From NCBI RefSeq assembly GCF_963668165.1, contig NZ_OY764211.1, positions 868,001 through 932,000 on the forward strand: a stretch of 64,000 bases of DNA. The letters are read 5' to 3'. The notes under the pieces were generated by a model. The model was not told the DNA's origin and searched no databases. It saw only the letters and a program-made list of their open reading frames with translations. The translations under genes were made by a program, and so were the position numbers. Positions 59,819 through 64,000 of the stretch are shown piece after piece. How positions within the stretch are numbered: position 1 is the first letter of the stretch; every line of letters begins with the position of its first letter. The stretch is from Marispirochaeta sp. GTDB taxonomy: Bacteria > Spirochaetota > Spirochaetia > JC444 > Marispirochaetaceae.

Positions 59819-61918
59819 TCAGGCGCTTTCGCGCTCTTCAAGACTGATTTCGCCCAAGGGCTCTATGTTTATGTCCGCCGGTACTTCGGGAACCGACAAA
59901 ACCGCAACCTCCGGCAGTTCCCGCAGCAGACTTGCTCTGACAAGGGGTCTCGCGGCTTCGGAACAGAGGATCAGCGGCACATATCCCTGCCGCTGCACGG
60001 AATGCACGGCGTTTGCCACGGCATTTATCCAGCGCCGATAAACTCCTGGTTCGAGGGCTGCGGTAACCCCGGAAGCTGTCTCGGTTCGCGAATCGATTAT
60101 CTCCCCTTCCATGGACGGATTTATCGTCAGCACATGCATAGTTCGATCGCCATCGGTAAATTGCAGACAGATCTGCCGACCTAACATCTGGCGCGCTTTT
60201 TCCGTCAGAAAAGTCGTATCCTTCGAGACCGGCGCATAGTCAGCCATGGATTCGAGAATGGGGACCATATTCCGTATGGAAACATGTTCAGCCAGTAATG
60301 ACTGCAGGACTTTTTGGATCTCTCCAAGGGAGAGTACTTTTGTAACCTCATCCACAACTGCGGAATAGTCACGCTTCAGTTCGTCAAGTATTTTCCTCAT
60401 TTCCTGACGTCCAAGCATCTCCCAGGCATGGGATTTAATTATTTCCGTCAGATGAGTCGCAATTATGGATGGACTGTCCACAACGGTATATCCGGCGCGT
60501 TCTGCTTTATCCCGCAGGTCTTCTGTTATCCAGAGAGCGGGCAGCCCGAAAGCAGGATCTCTGGTAGATTCGCCTTCCAGTTCTGTTTCAACACCGCCGG
60601 GATTTATGGCAAGGAACTGCCCGGTCCGTATGCTTCCCCGGCCGACTTCAACGCCTTTAATCTTAATGCAATACTCGGAGGGTTCCAAGCGCATATTATC
60701 GATTATCCGGATCCTTGGTACAGCCAGCCCGAGCTCAAGGGCGGTCTCCCGCCTGATGCGGGTAATACGATCCAGGAGTTCCGCTCCCTGATCCCTGTCT
60801 ACAAGCGGAATAAGCCCGTATCCAAGCTCAAGAGACAAGGGATCCACCGGAACGACCGGAGCAAACTCCGTAGGTCCTTCCGGAGCGCCCTCCCTTTCTG
60901 CCGCCTCTTCCGCCTGCTCACGGAAATTAATCTCCTTACGGGTAAGCCTGAATCCCACAAGCCCTGACAGGATTCCAAGGGGGACCATGATATACCAGGG
61001 AAAGCCGGGCAACAGACCAAGGATAATCAATGCAATAGCCGCAATCCAGTAGACCCGGGACTGCTGGGAAAACTGCTTTGACACATCGGAGCCAAAGGTA
61101 CCGTCGGATATGGCCCGGGTCACAATAAGACCGGTAGCGGTAGAGACAAGCAGTGCCGGAAACTGGGTCACCAACCCGTCTCCAATGGTCAGGGAAACGT
61201 AGTTGTTCAGGGCAGCGGCGAAGGGTTCTCCGTGAATGGACATACCCACAATCAACCCGCCGACCATATTTATAAGGGTTATAAGAATTCCGACTTTTAC
61301 GTTTCCCGAAACAAACTTTGTGGAACCGTCCATGGCACCGTAAAAATCCACTTCCCGCTGCAGATCATTCTTTTTTTTCTGGGCCTCCTCTTCAGTCAGG
61401 GAGCCGGAATTATACTCCGCCTCAATAGCCATCTGCTTACCAGGAAGCGAGTCAAGGGTAAAACGGGCAGCGACTTCCGCGACCCGGGTTGCACCTTTGG
61501 TAATTACAATAAACTGCACCGCTATAATTATGACGAAGATTATAAACCCAATTACCAGGCCCTCGGAGCCGGATGTACCGACAACAAAAGTCGCAAAGGC
61601 CCGGACGATTTTTCCTTCGAAATTGATCCCCTGAGAAAGGATTAAACGGGTAGATGAAATATTGAGACCAAGCCCGAAAACTGTTGTAATAAGCAGCAGT
61701 GTCGGAAACACAGAGAAATCCAGGGCCCGCTGGGTGTATAGTACAATGAGTATGACTACCAGTCCCAGCATCAGGTTCAATGCCATCAGAAGATCAAGAA
61801 TAACTGTGGGCAGAGGAATGATGAGCATCATTACAAAAAACAGCACCCCTACAGCGACAAAAACATCACCCCGGTTATGCAGAAAAGAGGTGGACAGTAT
61901 TTTTTGTACATCCGACAT
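59819..61918 (-). CDS. flhA: Flagellar export gate protein FlhA
   Basis: This 699-residue protein is the largest export gate component, with eight membrane helices in the first ~330 residues and a large cytoplasmic domain. The family signatures VARFTLDSLPGKQMAIEAEY and LSRFPALLVSTATGLIVTR-like VTQFPALLVSTATG are present. It works with FlhB, FliP, FliQ and FliR. It ends 140 bases before flhF. It shares 1 base with the flhB stop. Confidence 0.98.
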   Translation of the reverse strand: MSDVQKILSTSFLHNRGDVFVAVGVLFFVMMLIIPLPTVILDLLMALNLMLGLVVILIVLYTQRALDFSVFPTLLLITTVFGLGLNISSTRLILSQGINFEGKIVRAFATFVVGTSGSEGLVIGFIIFVIIIAVQFIVITKGATRVAEVAARFTLDSLPGKQMAIEAEYNSGSLTEEEAQKKKNDLQREVDFYGAMDGSTKFVSGNVKVGILITLINMVGGLIVGMSIHGEPFAAALNNYVSLTIGDGLVTQFPALLVSTATGLIVTRAISDGTFGSDVSKQFSQQSRVYWIAAIALIILGLLPGFPWYIMVPLGILSGLVGFRLTRKEINFREQAEEAAEREGAPEGPTEFAPVVPVDPLSLELGYGLIPLVDRDQGAELLDRITRIRRETALELGLAVPRIRIIDNMRLEPSEYCIKIKGVEVGRGSIRTGQFLAINPGGVETELEGESTRDPAFGLPALWITEDLRDKAERAGYTVVDSPSIIATHLTEIIKSHAWEMLGRQEMRKILDELKRDYSAVVDEVTKVLSLGEIQKVLQSLLAEHVSIRNMVPILESMADYAPVSKDTTFLTEKARQMLGRQICLQFTDGDRTMHVLTINPSMEGEIIDSRTETASGVTAALEPGVYRRWINAVANAVHSVQRQGYVPLILCSEAARPLVRASLLRELPEVAVLSVPEVPADINIEPLGEISLEERESA

Positions 61919-63120
61919 TAACCTACCTCCCGTTCACGCCCGGCCATGCCATAAACCTGGGCAAGTATAATGGCGGTAACTTCGTAATAGGTTTCCGGAA
62001 TTTCGTCGCCAATTTCAACCTCGGCATAGAGAGCTCGAGCCAGGGGCTTGTTTTCTATTACCGGAATATTGTTATCCCTTGCAATCTCCCGAATACGTAG
62101 AGCCATATTATCCTGTCCCTTGGCGCTCACCGCAGGTGCCGCCATGGTATCCCGTTTCCACTGCAGTGCGATTGCGTAATGGGTCGGGTTTGTAATAACC
62201 ACATCCGCCTCGGGAACAGCACGCATCATATTCTGAGACAAAATCTGCTGCATACGCTCCCTCAGACGGCTTTTAATCAACGGGTCTCCCTCGGTCATTT
62301 TACGCTCTTCTTTTAATTCCTGCTTGGTCATTTTAAGGGATTCCCGGTGCTGATGTCGCTGGAACATGTAATCAGGAAAAGAGAGGACCAGCATCAGCAG
62401 GGCAGACTCAATAAGTATTTTCAGGGCGGCAACAGCAATGGCCTGAAGAGACATGAAAAAGGGAACATCAACAAAGCGGACGATTCTATCCATTTCTATT
62501 CTGATGTTTATATAGGCAACCAGACCTATTGCAATAACCTTAAAAAAAGTTTTTCCCAGATTGAACAATGCCTCTGCCGAAAAGAAAGACCTCTGAAGAA
62601 ACTTCGTGAAGTTCGGAACAATCTTGTTTAAATCCGGGGTTATGGTTTTTGTTGTAAACAGGAACCCGACCTGAAGCAGGTTCGCCATGACCGCGGAAAG
62701 AAAGGCTATGCCGAATACCGGCAGAGTCAACCGGGCCGCATAACTGACAAAAACCGGAAATATTCCGTTGTCGCCCGTAATGTTAGTTTCAACAGAAATG
62801 GTAAAAAAATAGTAGATCATGTCCAGCATTGTTCTCAGGGTATAGGAGCTCAGGAGAGCAATTGCCAGAATCGGAAAAAGCAGAACAATGGCCGCGGAAA
62901 ATTCGGAAGATTTTGCGACCTTGCCATCCTCCCGGGCCTTCCGTATTTTGTGCTCCGTGGGGTCTTCAGTTCGACCTTCGTCCTCGGCGGCAAACCAGTT
63001 AAGGGGTATCTCCCAGGGCTTCAGCGAGGGTTTGTACATGTCCAGCCGGTTGCGAACTAGAAGTACTTGATAAACCCGGCTGAGACTCTCCAGGAAGCTG
63101 GTAAATGTATCCGGCATCAT
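61918..63120 (-). CDS. flhB: Flagellar export switch protein FlhB
   Basis: This 400-residue protein sets export specificity. It has four membrane helices and a cytoplasmic tail with the autocleavage site NPTH (VVITNPTHYAIALQW). The N-terminus is extended by ~45 residues before the usual AEDEGRTEDPTEHKIRKAREDG. The ATGA overlap with fliR supports translational coupling. Cleavage at NPTH switches from rod/hook to filament export. Confidence 0.97.
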   Translation of the reverse strand: MMPDTFTSFLESLSRVYQVLLVRNRLDMYKPSLKPWEIPLNWFAAEDEGRTEDPTEHKIRKAREDGKVAKSSEFSAAIVLLFPILAIALLSSYTLRTMLDMIYYFFTISVETNITGDNGIFPVFVSYAARLTLPVFGIAFLSAVMANLLQVGFLFTTKTITPDLNKIVPNFTKFLQRSFFSAEALFNLGKTFFKVIAIGLVAYINIRIEMDRIVRFVDVPFFMSLQAIAVAALKILIESALLMLVLSFPDYMFQRHQHRESLKMTKQELKEERKMTEGDPLIKSRLRERMQQILSQNMMRAVPEADVVITNPTHYAIALQWKRDTMAAPAVSAKGQDNMALRIREIARDNNIPVIENKPLARALYAEVEIGDEIPETYYEVTAIILAQVYGMAGREREVG

Positions 63121-63911
63121 ACCGCAGCTCCTGTTCCGGTCCTGAACAGCTGCATTATTTCAAGAAAACCGGAATTTAGTATATTCACATAGGTAAAAGT
63201 TATAGCCGGCAGAGTAAGAAGAAGGACGATAAACGCAACCCCGATACGTATTGGAAAACCAAGCATAAGCAGATTCATCTGAGGTGCTGCTTTGGCCAGA
63301 AGACCTTCTGAAACCGTTACCAGCATCAGGGTACCCATAACGGGGAATGCTATGATCAAAGATTGGGCAAACAGATTGGTCAGCCCTCTTGCCAGCATTG
63401 ATACTATATACTCCTGCTGCAGTACAAGGTCCACCGCCCGGAAGGCCTGGAACGAACGGTATATTCCTTTAAGGAACAGGTTCATAAATCCGCTTGCAGC
63501 AATAAATGCGTACATTGCAAGAAGATTCAAAAATTGTCCCATAAGTGGCAGTTCTATCTGTGCCAGGGGATCAAAAACTACGGAAGCACCAAAACCCATC
63601 TGAAATGCGTAAAACTGTCCGGAAATCAAAAGCACCGAATAAATCATGGTAAGAAAAAAACCAATGAGAACACCTATCATGGCCTCTCCGAACATAAGAA
63701 GGGCATAGCTCAGACCGTCATTCGGCAGGGGGTATCCAAATCCCTGCACCATAGGAAAAACTGCCAGACTTGTGAACAGGGTAAGGGCTACCCGGGCTAC
63801 TCCCGGTATTGACGATGACGACATCAGCGGCGCCGTCTGAAACAGGGCAAAAACCCGCGCGAAAATGAGAAGATAAATCTGGGCATTAACAATAGCCTGT
63901 TCAAACTCCAT
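63117..63911 (-). CDS. fliR: Flagellar export protein FliR
   Basis: This 264-residue, almost entirely hydrophobic protein has FliR features: a start of LLIFARVFALFQTAPL, then LFTSLAVFP, VLLISGQFYAFQMGFG and a late FPVMGTLMLVTVSEGLLAKAAPQMNLLMLGFPIRI. It builds the export channel with FliP and FliQ. It overlaps flhB by 4 bases and follows fliQ after 20 bases. Confidence 0.96.
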   Translation of the reverse strand: MEFEQAIVNAQIYLLIFARVFALFQTAPLMSSSSIPGVARVALTLFTSLAVFPMVQGFGYPLPNDGLSYALLMFGEAMIGVLIGFFLTMIYSVLLISGQFYAFQMGFGASVVFDPLAQIELPLMGQFLNLLAMYAFIAASGFMNLFLKGIYRSFQAFRAVDLVLQQEYIVSMLARGLTNLFAQSLIIAFPVMGTLMLVTVSEGLLAKAAPQMNLLMLGFPIRIGVAFIVLLLTLPAITFTYVNILNSGFLEIMQLFRTGTGAAV

Positions 63912-63931
63912 CTATCTTTTTATCACCCTTC

Positions 63932-64000
63932 TTAGAACACCATCTGCGGTATCTGCCGAATAATATCGATTGTATACGCCCGCATGGATCCGAATATGAT
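63932..64000 (-). CDS. fliQ: C-terminal end of FliQ (partial)
   Basis: The last 22 codons encode GSMRAYTIDIIRQIPQMVF before TAA at 63932-63934, matching the short amphipathic end of FliQ, a two-helix export gate protein. The remainder lies outside the window. Position directly upstream of fliR supports the call. Confidence 0.85.
   Translation of the reverse strand: MIFGSMRAYTIDIIRQIPQMVF

Noticed and set aside
1..64000. Mobile elements, CRISPR arrays, toxin-antitoxin pairs and tRNA or rRNA genes
   Set aside because: I looked in the larger intergenic gaps on both strands and found no transposase, integrase, regularly spaced repeats or cloverleaf-like sequence. The window looks like stable core chromosome.

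Overview
The window is chromosomal DNA from a free-living spirochete. It holds two FlaA sheath proteins, two FlaB core flagellins, FlgK/FlgL/FlgN, FliD, FlaG, FliW/CsrA and the fliQ-fliR-flhB-flhA-flhF-flhG-fliA export and regulation operon. The order csrA-fliW-flgL-flgK-flgN and the tsaE/tsaB genes downstream of fliD match what I recall from Treponema. It is not a host-restricted genome: it carries glycogen synthesis, MrfAB repair, a periplasmic glycosidase and c-di-GMP modules. Genes are dense, no intergenic gap exceeds 300 bases, and I see no rRNA, tRNA, CRISPR array, phage or insertion sequence.

Layout. 1-2.8 kb: an OmpA-type protein and two flaA genes (minus), with a consensus sigma70 promoter. 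2.9-6 kb: a lipoprotein, fba, a membrane protein and a ferritin-like protein. 6.1-10.2 kb: infC-rpmI-rplT behind a structured leader, then ZapB-like, ZapA, PilZ and TPR proteins. 10.2-19.4 kb (plus): flaB, flaB, flaG, fliD, a conserved unknown, a membrane PilZ protein, tsaE, tsaB and an HD-GYP phosphodiesterase. 19.4-25.3 kb (minus): csrA, fliW, flgL, flgK, flgN and a transglutaminase-like TPR protein. 25.3-39.3 kb: trxB, a GH3 glycosidase, GNAT, glgA, mrfB-mrfA (minus), glgC, mutT, membrane proteins, nnrE/nnrD and a lipoprotein. 39.4-47.1 kb: secA, M23 peptidase (minus), a PASTA-type penicillin-binding protein and a Maf glycosyltransferase. 47.1-64 kb: a 17 kb minus-strand operon from fliQ to fliA and fapA, which continues without a break into an atypical Hsp70, a J-domain/HEAT protein, a CheA-like Hpt kinase and a hybrid histidine kinase.

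How the genes work together. Export proteins (FlhA, FlhB, FliR, FliQ), placement proteins (FlhF, FlhG) and the flagellar sigma factor (FliA) are made from the large operon. Late genes (flaB, flgN-flgK-flgL) carry candidate sigma28 promoters. FliW and CsrA are encoded next to the hook-filament junction proteins. Both flaB leaders contain two hairpins that display GGA, one of them over the Shine-Dalgarno, which predicts CsrA repression relieved by FliW. Two PilZ proteins and one HD-GYP enzyme tie motility to c-di-GMP.

The strongest leads are the twin CsrA-type hairpins and structured leaders of both flaB genes, and the Hsp70/J-protein plus CheA-like/hybrid kinase cassette fused to the end of the flagellar operon. 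All functional calls come from reading the sequence and remembered family knowledge; no searches were run.
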